A stretch of 58,233 nucleotides of DNA from positions 1 to 58,233 of the forward strand of contig NZ_MWSJ01000023.1 of assembly GCF_002237755.1 (NCBI RefSeq). Direction: 5' to 3'. Source of the stretch: Lysinibacillus sp. KCTC 33748. Its GTDB lineage: Bacteria; Bacillota; Bacilli; Bacillales_A; Planococcaceae. Below are positions 27,233 to 35,049 of the stretch, piece after piece. The position numbers and the translations under genes are program-made. Below the pieces are notes generated by a model. It was not told the DNA's origin. It was given only the letters and a program-made list of their open reading frames with translations, and made no database searches. Within the stretch, counting starts at the first letter, position 1. Each line of letters starts with the position of its first letter.

Positions 27233-27278
27233 ACCAATTCATGTTCAATATCATTTGAGCAAGAATTGGTCTTTTTTT
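27233..27278. terminator. Bidirectional terminator
   Basis: ACCAATTC (27233-27240) and GAATTGGT (27263-27270) close a stem with an inner helix GTTCAA/TTGAGC, followed by seven T and preceded by A residues. Confidence 0.85.
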
Positions 27279-27406
27279 GCATTAAAAACGGGATGTTTTT
27301 CAGTCCCTTGTAATATATAGCATCTTTAAAAGACAATATTAAAAAGTTTTCCCATTATTGATATTGTGATTTATGAACTGTGTTTTCATTACATTCTACC
27401 TTACTA

Positions 27407-27598
27407 ACATCCGCTGAAATATAGGAACTCAGTCTAAGAACGCCACGTCCTGTGGCAATTTTTCTGTGCGAAAGCGAAGCGACAGCAACAACACACGACT
27501 GAGTGACCAACATCACGTTGGCCCAAAGCCTCCGCGGATGTCACGGAAATTGAAAAGGAGTTCGTAAATGATGTTAGCCTAAATCATCGCATAATTGA
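27407..27598 (+). repeat. Dispersed repeat, family 2, copy 3
   Basis: Begins ACATCCGCTGAAATATAGGA and shares about 50 nearly identical bases with 9788-9837. The middle carries GTGCGAAAGCGAAGCGAC, also found in the 40.7-kb repeat. Ends CGCATAATTGA. It abuts the end of the three-gene unit. Confidence 0.75.
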
Positions 27599-27604
27599 AA
27601 TAAA

Positions 27605-27937
27605 TTATTTTAAAGGAATTCCAAGACCTAATGCAGAAGCGATCGAGACAATAGAGCTAATAACACCTAGTATACTAGTTAATTTCTCTAATGGTTTTTT
27701 AGCTTTCTCATTATCTCCATTTTCAATATGAGTTTTAAGGAGTTCAAAATGAGCTTCTGCAATTTCTCGTTGTTCATCTGCTAGGTGCTGAACTTCTTCT
27801 TGAAGCTGTTGTAAAGCATTGATAATGTCACTTGGTGGGCTAGCTATCCCTTGACTGAGTGTACCATTGTTTTCAATAGTTATATTACCTTTGTTTTCTC
27901 CAAAAGTTAGACCACCATATTTACTAGATTCACCCAT
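27605..27937 (-). CDS. Unknown protein with C-terminal hydrophobic segment (third gene of accessory unit)
   Basis: 110 residues if translation starts at ATG 27937, which has TTAGGAGAT eight bases upstream. Beta-type opening GGLTFGENKGNITIENNGT, a coiled helix (about residues 36-80, LQQLQEEVQHLADEQREIAE) and a hydrophobic end LTSILGVISSIVSIASALGL that could insert in or associate with a membrane. The same frame is open upstream to about 28126 and would join the zinc-ribbon gene if the A10 tract at 28092-28101 gained one A or lost two. It may therefore be the C-terminal half of a 282-residue protein. This plan recalls membrane-active effectors of conflict systems; that is inference. Confidence 0.6.
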   Translation of the reverse strand: MGESSKYGGLTFGENKGNITIENNGTLSQGIASPPSDIINALQQLQEEVQHLADEQREIAEAHFELLKTHIENGDNEKAKKPLEKLTSILGVISSIVSIASALGLGIPLK

Positions 27938-28062
27938 ATAACCATCTCCTAATATAATAGTAACTTTCCCAAGTTTTGATACTTTATCCAATACTTGATC
28001 AGAATTTTCTTTTGTTAAAATATGGATAATTTCTCTTAAACTCTCGGGTTTATTGTGTTTAG

Positions 28063-28452
28063 TTATCCCGACATTTTCCTTTTTATTAGCAATTTTTTTT
28101 TTGAAAAACTTTGTCTGAAATCCTCACTTAATTCAATGATTGGAATAGCGTTCAAAGGATCAAAACAATTCTCTGTACCACAATATTTGCATGTAATGGA
28201 ATCGATATTTTCAAGTTCGGATTTACTAGCAGTTAAAATACTTCTACTACATTCCTCACATTGAAATTCTAATTTTATAACGAGTGCTTCTTGTTTTTCT
28301 AATTCAGATAATTGATCAATAACTAATCCAAGAGGCAAGTTAGTTATTTTTGCAATATAACTATGGTAAAATTTATCAATTTTACTGATAGCAATTACCT
28401 CAAGTGCATTATCTATTTTTTGAGAAATTTCCCATGGCTTTAAATTGCTCAA
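28063..28452 (-). CDS. Winged-helix-like and zinc-ribbon protein (second gene of accessory unit)
   Basis: 129 residues, TTG start with GAGGT seven bases upstream, 5 bp after the stop of the first gene (coupled). Residues 15-60 look like a winged helix (YIAKITNLPLGLVIDQLSEL). Then comes a ribbon with Cys65/Cys68 (CEEC) and Cys88/Cys91 (CKYC). The last 12 residues follow a run of ten A and look unlike the rest. In the alternative frame the protein goes on IANKKENVGITKHNKPESLR into the downstream gene. Sensor or adaptor role is inference. Confidence 0.6.
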   Translation of the reverse strand: MSNLKPWEISQKIDNALEVIAISKIDKFYHSYIAKITNLPLGLVIDQLSELEKQEALVIKLEFQCEECSRSILTASKSELENIDSITCKYCGTENCFDPLNAIPIIELSEDFRQSFSKKKLLIKRKMSG

Positions 28453-28457
28453 TACTT

Positions 28458-29546
28458 TTACCTCGCAGAATAAATTTGGTAAATCAATTTTTCTCTAATA
28501 TAATCCAATACAGGTTCAGACGCAAATACATTGAACTTAAATGTCTTTGTATTTACACCGATTCGAACAGAATATTCTTGTTTAACACCATCAACACTGT
28601 GTTCAAATAGTATAGATCCTTTTTGTTTGGAAAGATAAGGCTCTAAATAATTGTATAAGGGTAAACCTCTTAGTTCTCTAATACTACCTAATCCTATCGT
28701 TTCAAGACCACTTAACAGTAACAAAGTAAAAGGTGTTGTTTCTAAAATACCGGTGATATGTTCGCAATTTAAATTTTGCTCTAGAACTGATAATTCACCA
28801 TTAGTATAGTATTCGTCAATTGCAGAAAGTATACTCACAATGGATTGACCCTGCGTTTCTTCAAATGTATTGACTAATCCTGCTGGTCTTCCTGTAGCAT
28901 CAATCAGCCTTCCTTGAAGGGAATCCGCTAAAGTCGCAAGATTACCACCATAATTTTCTAATAAATCATACTGTTTGAATTCATATTGTTCATCAACTAC
29001 TTTAGTTAACCAGGCAATTATTTTTTTTGCAACAGCTGAACTTGCTCGTACTTCAATTATTCCCTTAACTTCATCAATGTAAACTGTTGTAATTTCATGT
29101 TTAATGTATTCTCTACGGTTTGCTAAAAAGTAATCAACATTAACACCTGTTCTATGAATGAATCGCAAATAATATATTTGTGAACCTTCGATATCGGCAG
29201 CAGCAATAATGGTAGGATCAATAGGAACATTTTCGCTATTTGGTGTAACTACTGTTTCGAAAGGATTAAATGGCATTTTATTAATAATACTTTGTTTAAA
29301 ACCTGTTAAATCAGTTTTATTTGTCGCCTGGTACCAAGCTAAGGAAACTGCTCCAGAGAAAATATTATCGCTAATTATTTTAAGAACATCGCTATTAGTA
29401 TGCTCAAAAACATCCCATACTCTGCTAGCTAATTCATATACATTGCCATTGGTATCTAAAGTCATTTTATTACAAATCTCTTTAAGTAGAGTTTTGCTTA
29501 ATCTATGCAAGTCTTGGGGGAAAATTAAAGATTTAATAGTGTTCAT
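28458..29546 (-). CDS. Large unknown protein (first gene of accessory unit)
   Basis: 362 residues, cytoplasmic, no recognised family. ATG with GGAGGG nine bases upstream. The N-terminal 50 residues (FPQDLHRLSKTLLKEICNKM, NGNVYELASRVWDVFEH) resemble a SAP-like or other helical two-turn module. The middle is mixed alpha/beta (IYYLRFIHRTGVNVDYFLAN, IIEVRASSAVAKKIIAW). A recognition or assembly component is possible from the operon context; no catalytic motif was found. Confidence 0.65.
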   Translation of the reverse strand: MNTIKSLIFPQDLHRLSKTLLKEICNKMTLDTNGNVYELASRVWDVFEHTNSDVLKIISDNIFSGAVSLAWYQATNKTDLTGFKQSIINKMPFNPFETVVTPNSENVPIDPTIIAAADIEGSQIYYLRFIHRTGVNVDYFLANRREYIKHEITTVYIDEVKGIIEVRASSAVAKKIIAWLTKVVDEQYEFKQYDLLENYGGNLATLADSLQGRLIDATGRPAGLVNTFEETQGQSIVSILSAIDEYYTNGELSVLEQNLNCEHITGILETTPFTLLLLSGLETIGLGSIRELRGLPLYNYLEPYLSKQKGSILFEHSVDGVKQEYSVRIGVNTKTFKFNVFASEPVLDYIREKLIYQIYSAR

Positions 29547-29766
29547 GTAACACCCTCCAGAATTATATTCTGTGTTCGATGAAAGTATGCATTTTGCTTA
29601 ATAAATATAATAGTATATGTATTGAAAACCCAAAAAATGACAAAATAATGTTGGTTGACAAGAAAAGATGGACATATATAGACCAAGATAGATGTAATTA
29701 GAATAAAAATGTTAAAAAGTGGAATGTTTATATGGAACGTCAATTCAGTACTACACTCTAAATTAA

Positions 29767-29796
29767 AAAGTCACTCATTAAAAATTGAGTGACTTT
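29767..29796. terminator. Hairpin terminator
   Basis: AAAGTCACTCA (29767-29777) pairs with TGAGTGACTTT (29786-29796), with an A-rich 5' flank. It serves the minus-strand gene at 29919 or isolates the accessory unit. Confidence 0.75.
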
Positions 29797-29918
29797 ACAT
29801 AATTATTCAGCAAAATGAAATTAGGTTACAAAGGAGAAGCTTGTTCTCAAATGTACCCCAATTGAATTACCTTTAATTACTTTAAACGAAGAATGTTAGT
29901 CAAAGTTTTTTCCGAAAA

Positions 29919-30260
29919 TTAAAGTATTTGTGTTAATTCTGCATTTACAAACCTTTGGGCAGTAATGAGAACCCCTGCAGCTGTTCTACCATAAACGCTA
30001 TATATACCGCCAGTTTGGTTAGGAACGATTTCAACTTCATATTGAGCAGAAACACCTACACTTGGAGTTACGAATGTTGAACCGTTAGCAATTGCGGCAA
30101 ATGGAGTTGTAGATAGTAATTGTCTTGCTCCGTCAAGTCTAAAAACTCTTACTACTCCAGTTAGTAAACCTCCAGTTAGATTGAGAATTTTGACACGAAC
30201 GTTAGCTGCATTAGCTGGTTGATTCCCTGTATTTTCAATTGGTCCTGTAGTTAAAGGCAA
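29919..30260 (-). CDS. Small exosporium/spore-surface-like protein
   Basis: 113 residues from TTG 30260, since AGAGGTGA lies seven bases upstream; the TTG at 30281 has no site. The sequence starts MPLTTGPIENTGNQPANAAN and is a beta-rich domain (VRVKILNLTGGLL, YEVEIVPNQTGGIYSVYG, RFVNAEL). It resembles a family of small proteins seen with spore or exosporium genes of Bacillales; recalled, not proven. No signal peptide. Confidence 0.6.
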   Translation of the reverse strand: MPLTTGPIENTGNQPANAANVRVKILNLTGGLLTGVVRVFRLDGARQLLSTTPFAAIANGSTFVTPSVGVSAQYEVEIVPNQTGGIYSVYGRTAAGVLITAQRFVNAELTQIL

Positions 30261-30514
30261 TTTAAATTCACCTCTTTCCAAAAATAGATTGATAATCCGC
30301 AGATTACATAATCATTGTATTCAGTTTCTATAGACATGCTCTAAACGTATTCATCAGTTTTCAATAAAAATGTAGAAATTGATATTTATATATTTCTTCT
30401 TTAGCTATCGAATGAGCTATGACTTTCTACCATTTTGGGTGTATTATATGAATAACTCAGATGAGTAACAGTACATAATAAGGCTTTTTGATAAGGCGGG
30501 GTGAGAATAATTTA

Positions 30515-30542
30515 TTGATAGGAGTTCCTATTCTGGTATAAT
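30515..30542 (+). promoter_or_regulatory. Sigma-A promoter of the SDR gene
   Basis: TTGATA (30515-30520), a 16-bp spacer and TATAAT (30537-30542), 25 bases before the start codon. Confidence 0.75.
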
Positions 30543-30566
30543 TAACTGCGAGAGAGGATGATCAAT

Positions 30567-31259
30567 ATGAGTAAAAACATCGTTGTTATAACAGGGGCAG
30601 GTAGTGGCTTAGGTGCAGCGCTTGCTAAAAAATATTCGACTTTAGGCTATCATATTTGTTTACTTGGTAGAACAAAATCAAAGCTTGAGAATACGGCTAA
30701 AGCGTTAACTAATGGCTATTCTATTTATGAGGTGGATGTTTCTTCAAAACAAATGGTTACTCAAATAATTCAATCTATACAAGATGATTTTGGATCCATT
30801 CCTTTATTAATTAATAATGCGGGTGTTGGCTATTTTGATAATGCTGAAAACTTGAGTGAGGATTCAGTTCATCAAATGATTGATATTAACTTAAAAGGAA
30901 CAATTTTTTGCACACAAGCAGTATTAAAAGGTATGAAAGAACGTAATGAAGGAACAATCATCAATATTGTTTCAACAGCTGGTCTAGAAGGAAAAGTAAC
31001 GGAATCTGTTTATTGTGCTAGTAAATTTGGTGTACGCGGATTTACCGAGAGTCTAGCATTAGAATTAAACGAAACAGCGATTAATGTATGTGCTGTATAC
31101 ATGGGTGGTATGAGAACAGAGTTTTGGGACGGGATATTTACTGAGGAAAAAACTAAAACATTAATGGATCCTAATGATATCGCGGATATTATTATGGACA
31201 ATATAAAACCAAGAAAAGCGTTAGCTGTAACTGAGGTTGTCATTAAAAATAAACGATAA
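30567..31259 (+). CDS. Short-chain dehydrogenase/reductase (SDR)
   Basis: 230 residues from ATG 30567 (AGAGG upstream). Nucleotide motif TGAGSGLGAALAKKY, NNAG at about 81, catalytic Ser in STAGLEG and YCASKFG (Tyr-xxx-Lys). A classical cytoplasmic NAD(P)-dependent oxidoreductase; the substrate is not readable. It resembles B. subtilis YqjQ-type SDRs. Single gene with its own promoter and terminator. Confidence 0.9.
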   Translation: MSKNIVVITGAGSGLGAALAKKYSTLGYHICLLGRTKSKLENTAKALTNGYSIYEVDVSSKQMVTQIIQSIQDDFGSIPLLINNAGVGYFDNAENLSEDSVHQMIDINLKGTIFCTQAVLKGMKERNEGTIINIVSTAGLEGKVTESVYCASKFGVRGFTESLALELNETAINVCAVYMGGMRTEFWDGIFTEEKTKTLMDPNDIADIIMDNIKPRKALAVTEVVIKNKR

Positions 31260-31329
31260 CTACACAGTTTTTTCGTGCATCAGTTGCTGAAAGCTTTTGA
31301 GCAAAAATTTAAATCCTAATGGATATCAT

Positions 31330-31376
31330 AAAAAAGATCAGTTCTTATTTTTTTGAATGAGAATCTGGTCTTTTTA
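31330..31376 (+). terminator. Terminator of the SDR gene
   Basis: AAAAAGATCAG and CTGGTCTTTTT pair, with an inner TTCT/AGAA helix and a T-rich tail. Confidence 0.8.
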
Positions 31377-31487
31377 TGTCTATTCAAGATTTCAAGCTTA
31401 TAAAGATTATCTATGCACTATACGTTACAAAACTGTCATGTTGTCATGTTTTTAGTCATGTAAAACGATTGTTGTAGTCCGAAATGC

Positions 31488-31515
31488 TTGATATAGTTAA
31501 CGGTGCTGTTATGAT
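31488..31515 (+). promoter_or_regulatory. Sigma-A promoter of the serine hydrolase gene
   Basis: TTGATA (31488-31493), a 16-bp spacer and TATGAT (31510-31515), 48 bases before the start. Confidence 0.65.
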
Positions 31516-31563
31516 AATTTATAACCTTATACCCAGCATTAATTGCTTAAAGGAGAAATGAAA

Positions 31564-33063
31564 ATGAAAGCACTATTAAAAATCTATTTGTCTATAATTG
31601 TTACGATTGTGGCCTTTTATAGTTTAACGCCTACAATCGTAAACGCAGATGCAAATGAAAAAACTCAAATGATTGATCAATTTATTCAAGAGCAAAAGGT
31701 GATTAGTAAAATTCCAGGGATATCGCTAGTAATTGTTGAGAAGGGGAAAACGGTTTATGAAAAAGGTTTTGGATATGCCGATGTTCAGTCAAAAACACCA
31801 GTTACCTCCAATACATTATTTGAACTAGGATCTACATCGAAAGCCTTCACTGGACATGCCATTTTAAAATTGGAAAAGGAAGGGTTACTAAAACGCTCTG
31901 ATGATGTCCGAAAGTATATCCCGTGGTTGGAGTTGGAATATAATGGAGAACCTCGGACGATTACTATTAATCAGTTACTGTATCATACAAGTGGTATAGC
32001 TACGAACACAATAACAAATATTCCTAAAAGTAACGAAGAGAACGCACTTGAATTGACTGTGAAAAACTTGCTTGATCAGCCATTAAATAGACAGCCAGGT
32101 AGCTCATTTGAATACGCAACAGTCAATTATGATGTTTTAGGACTCGTTATTGAAAAGGTTTCAAAACAACCGTTTGATATGTATATCAAACAGCATATAT
32201 TAGAGCCAATCAATATGAAAGATTCATTTGTTGGACTTCATCAAGTTGAATCTAATGAGATGGCGTCAGGATATAAAATAGGACTGATGAGAGAACAGGA
32301 ATACACACCACCTATCTACCGTGGAAATATACCTGCTGGATATATTATTAGTAATACAAACGATATAGCAAACTGGTTAAAGCTTCAGTTAGGAAATAGC
32401 CAAATTAATGCGATTGAGAATAAAATTATTCAAGAATCGCATATTCCAGATCAATCTGTAGAGCCATTCGATACGGATACATACTACGCAAGTGGATGGG
32501 GAGTTAGAGGAAAAGAAGATAAAAAACAATATATATTCCATGCTGGAGAAAACCCTACATTTTCATCTTATTTCATCATGCAGCCCGATGAACAAATAGG
32601 AGTAGCCGTATTATCCAATATGAACTCGAGCTATACAACTGCAATAGGGCAGGGTGTGATGGATTTATGGGAAGGGAAAACGGTAAATACTATTCATGCT
32701 GACAACTTTCAGAATTTGGATAAAACGCTGTCACTTATATGCGTTATTGTTGTAGGCTTTGGGATGTTTTTAAGCGTTTTATTGCTACAATCCTTGCAGA
32801 AGGTTATTAAAAAACAACGTATTATTGTAGCTTTAAATATGAAAAGGGCTTTATTATTAGTTTTTCATTCTTTAAGTGTTGCAATAATTATTGCACTGAT
32901 CATGATGTTCCCGAAAGTATTACCTGGGGGATCAAATTGGGAATTTATTAAAGTATGGGGTCCAACGTCAATTACTGTGTTATTTTATAGTGTAATAGTG
33001 TCAAGTGTGATTTACTATTTAGTAGGTTTGATAAAAATCTTTACGAAAAAGGAAAAAAATTAA
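31564..33063 (+). CDS. Membrane-anchored serine hydrolase (beta-lactamase/PBP4*-like)
   Basis: 499 residues from ATG 31564 (AAAGGAG nine bases upstream). Signal peptide to about VNA-DAN; a class C beta-lactamase fold with STSK (Ser90, Lys93), YATVNY in place of the usual YSN, and HAG. After about residue 390 three or four membrane helices follow. Such proteins act on peptide, ester or cell-wall substrates outside the membrane. The Asn-to-Thr change at the second motif is seen in some relatives, so activity remains possible. No link to resistance is implied. Confidence 0.85.
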   Translation: MKALLKIYLSIIVTIVAFYSLTPTIVNADANEKTQMIDQFIQEQKVISKIPGISLVIVEKGKTVYEKGFGYADVQSKTPVTSNTLFELGSTSKAFTGHAILKLEKEGLLKRSDDVRKYIPWLELEYNGEPRTITINQLLYHTSGIATNTITNIPKSNEENALELTVKNLLDQPLNRQPGSSFEYATVNYDVLGLVIEKVSKQPFDMYIKQHILEPINMKDSFVGLHQVESNEMASGYKIGLMREQEYTPPIYRGNIPAGYIISNTNDIANWLKLQLGNSQINAIENKIIQESHIPDQSVEPFDTDTYYASGWGVRGKEDKKQYIFHAGENPTFSSYFIMQPDEQIGVAVLSNMNSSYTTAIGQGVMDLWEGKTVNTIHADNFQNLDKTLSLICVIVVGFGMFLSVLLLQSLQKVIKKQRIIVALNMKRALLLVFHSLSVAIIIALIMMFPKVLPGGSNWEFIKVWGPTSITVLFYSVIVSSVIYYLVGLIKIFTKKEKN

Positions 33064-33136
33064 AAATGTAGAGATTTGATTGTTAAAGGAAATTATGGTA
33101 ATGTGAAATTAATTTTAGGTGAGGGGGAGAATCCAA

Positions 33137-33202
33137 ATGAAAAAAAGATCAATACGTTTTTTATCTATGGGTATCGGATTCTCAACGGCTGTTTTTTTCT
33201 AA
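33137..33202 (+). pseudogene. Mini-gene: leader of a truncated membrane or secreted protein
   Basis: 21 codons, MKKRSIRFLSMGIGFSTAVF plus Phe, then TAA, with a very strong site (GAGGGGGAG). It is directly followed by a small GC stem and T run. It looks like the N-terminal anchor of a larger protein whose body was deleted; a real small peptide is the alternative. Confidence 0.45.
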
Positions 33203-33216
33203 AATGGAGTTTTTAG

Positions 33217-33236
33217 GGGCGAGTCTGCCCTTTTTT
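33217..33236 (+). terminator. Short terminator
   Basis: GGGC (33217-33220) and GCCC (33227-33230) around GAGTCT, followed by TTTTTT. A short stem but a good T run. Confidence 0.5.
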
Positions 33237-33265
33237 AGAAAAATATAAACCTAAAGGAGATTAAC

Positions 33266-33658
33266 ATGAATACTAAAATAACACGCAAAAATCCAATCCA
33301 AGTACCTAGCCCTGTTGGCAATTATAGCCATCTTACAATAATTCCTAAGGATGCAACAATGTATGCATTATCTGGACAGATTGGAGTAGGAGCTAGCGGT
33401 GAATTGCCATCGACACTATCAGAGCAGGTTAAAAATACATTAAAAAATATTCAATTAATATTAGAAGCAGAGGGACTTAACGCAAACAATGTGGTGAAGG
33501 CCAATATTTGGGCAACTGAAGAGATAGATTGGGATGACTTCGATCAACAATGGGAGATGATGTTTGGAAATCCTTATCCATCTATGACGATAGCTTATAT
33601 TACTGCTTTAGGACTTCCTGACATTAAATTAGAAATTGATATTTGGGCTGCTAAATAA
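33266..33658 (+). CDS. RidA/YjgF-family protein lacking the conserved arginine
   Basis: 130 residues, normal length. Ends with the family pattern PxxxxAYITALGLPDIKLEI, but the Pro-x-Arg-Ser stretch that holds the catalytic Arg of RidA imine deaminases reads PSMT. It also has VKANIWATEEIDW. It is likely a trimeric RidA-like protein without standard deaminase activity. AAAGGAG precedes the ATG. Single gene with a strong terminator. Confidence 0.85.
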   Translation: MNTKITRKNPIQVPSPVGNYSHLTIIPKDATMYALSGQIGVGASGELPSTLSEQVKNTLKNIQLILEAEGLNANNVVKANIWATEEIDWDDFDQQWEMMFGNPYPSMTIAYITALGLPDIKLEIDIWAAK

Positions 33659-33665
33659 GCAGAGT

Positions 33666-33700
33666 ACCGACAAAATCTTTAATGATTTTGTCGGTTTTTT
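33666..33700 (+). terminator. Terminator of the RidA-like gene
   Basis: ACCGACAAAATC (33666-33677) pairs with GATTTTGTCGGT (33684-33695), then TTTTT. Confidence 0.95.
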
Positions 33701-33732
33701 ATTAAAAGTGAATTTTTGGGGTAAATGATATG

Positions 33733-33767
33733 AAAAAAAGGCCACTTTTCCTAAGCGAAAAGTGACC
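33733..33767 (-). terminator. Terminator on the minus strand
   Basis: On the minus strand GGTCACTTTT and AAAAGTGGCC pair around CGCTTAGG and are followed by seven T. It serves the DUF418 gene. Confidence 0.75.
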
Positions 33768-33903
33768 AAAGAAAGATTTAATAATGATGGGGGTGTGTTT
33801 TTTGCCCAAGGTATGAGCAAGTTGGAAGCAAATTAGATACACTACCATCTTATGAAAAAGAAAAGAGGGCTGTTAGGCCTTTGTCTAAATCAACAACTGT
33901 TTT

Positions 33904-34956
33904 TTAGGTGTGTTTTTTAGAATTAGTAGAATTTTTAAGTAAGGAAGGTACTGTCCAATACGTACCCATGCGCCATAACCACTCAAATGGACCAAATTTA
34001 AAGAATTTTAACCAAATTTTACTGAAAATCAATTGGAAAATGTAAATGCCTATACAAATCCATAGAGATTGGATGAAACGAATATTGCCAATAAGGTGAA
34101 AAGCATTACCAATTATTAAAATCAGCGCAGTTTGTCCTAAATAATTTGTTAATGCCATTCGACCATAGTCTTTTAAAGGTGAAAGCAAAACTTGACATAA
34201 AGGACGTTGTAGTAAAAGCATTAATAATCCTACATAAAATGCTGATACAAATGGGCTAAATTGAAGCCCGATTAGTGTAAACTTTTCAATGTTTGTCACA
34301 TGTACCTTAAGCTCATCTTCTGTCATTTGATCAAAGTTCACCATTGCCTCTGGGACATAATGCCATTGATACAGCAATCCCCCTACGCTAATAAAGAACA
34401 TAATAACTGTCAAGATAGCTATTCTTTTACGATTGTCATGGATCTTTTCAAAAATTCGATACTGCCCAGCAGCTAATCCTAGTAAAATTAGAGGGAACGG
34501 CATAGCAATTTTGAAACCAAAATAAGCGGTTACCGCTAATAAAATAAGCCCTATAGTCAGGTTTATTTCTTTACGAACTTTGTAAAAAGGTAACGCTATT
34601 AGCCCGAATATTGCATAAATAGTTAATGCTTCTCCAGGTTGGAAATAAAAGTGTACAAGTCCGATTAACAATAAAATAATAATTCTTCTAATAAATAATA
34701 AGTAGGCATTTTCATTTTTAGCCATGGCACGGGAAATAAAAATATAAAAGCCTACACCAAATAAAAATGAAAAAATGGTGAAAAACTTACCTTCTACAAA
34801 AAGTGTTAAAAACCTATTATATGCAACATCCACAGATGTGTCTGGTAGATTAATCAACATTAATGCTGGAATATTGACTAAAATAATTCCTAATAAAGCA
34901 AATCCCCTTAAATAATCTAGTGTATCAATTCGTTTGTTTAATTCAATTGGTTTCAT
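33904..34956 (-). CDS. DUF418 membrane protein (YeiB-like)
   Basis: 350 residues from ATG 34956 (GAGGAG eight bases upstream). Opening RIDTLDYLRGFALLGIILVN and C-terminal FGPFEWLWRMGTYW are the two family signatures; about eight to ten helices lie between. Probably a cytoplasmic-membrane transporter-like protein of unknown substrate. The regulator gene upstream (35050) runs the same way, 93 bp away. Confidence 0.9.
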   Translation of the reverse strand: MKPIELNKRIDTLDYLRGFALLGIILVNIPALMLINLPDTSVDVAYNRFLTLFVEGKFFTIFSFLFGVGFYIFISRAMAKNENAYLLFIRRIIILLLIGLVHFYFQPGEALTIYAIFGLIALPFYKVRKEINLTIGLILLAVTAYFGFKIAMPFPLILLGLAAGQYRIFEKIHDNRKRIAILTVIMFFISVGGLLYQWHYVPEAMVNFDQMTEDELKVHVTNIEKFTLIGLQFSPFVSAFYVGLLMLLLQRPLCQVLLSPLKDYGRMALTNYLGQTALILIIGNAFHLIGNIRFIQSLWICIGIYIFQLIFSKIWLKFFKFGPFEWLWRMGTYWTVPSLLKNSTNSKKHT

Positions 34957-35049
34957 TTTTCTCACTCCTCATTGACAAAGTATACGGAAGTTATCCATAA
35001 AGTAGTAACGATGAATGTTACGCCAATCTTACAAAATCGTCATATTACT

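Noticed and set aside
31564..33063. Reading the beta-lactamase-fold protein as an antibiotic-resistance gene
   Set aside because: Fused membrane helices and the altered YxN motif fit PBP4*/esterase-like proteins, not known resistance enzymes.
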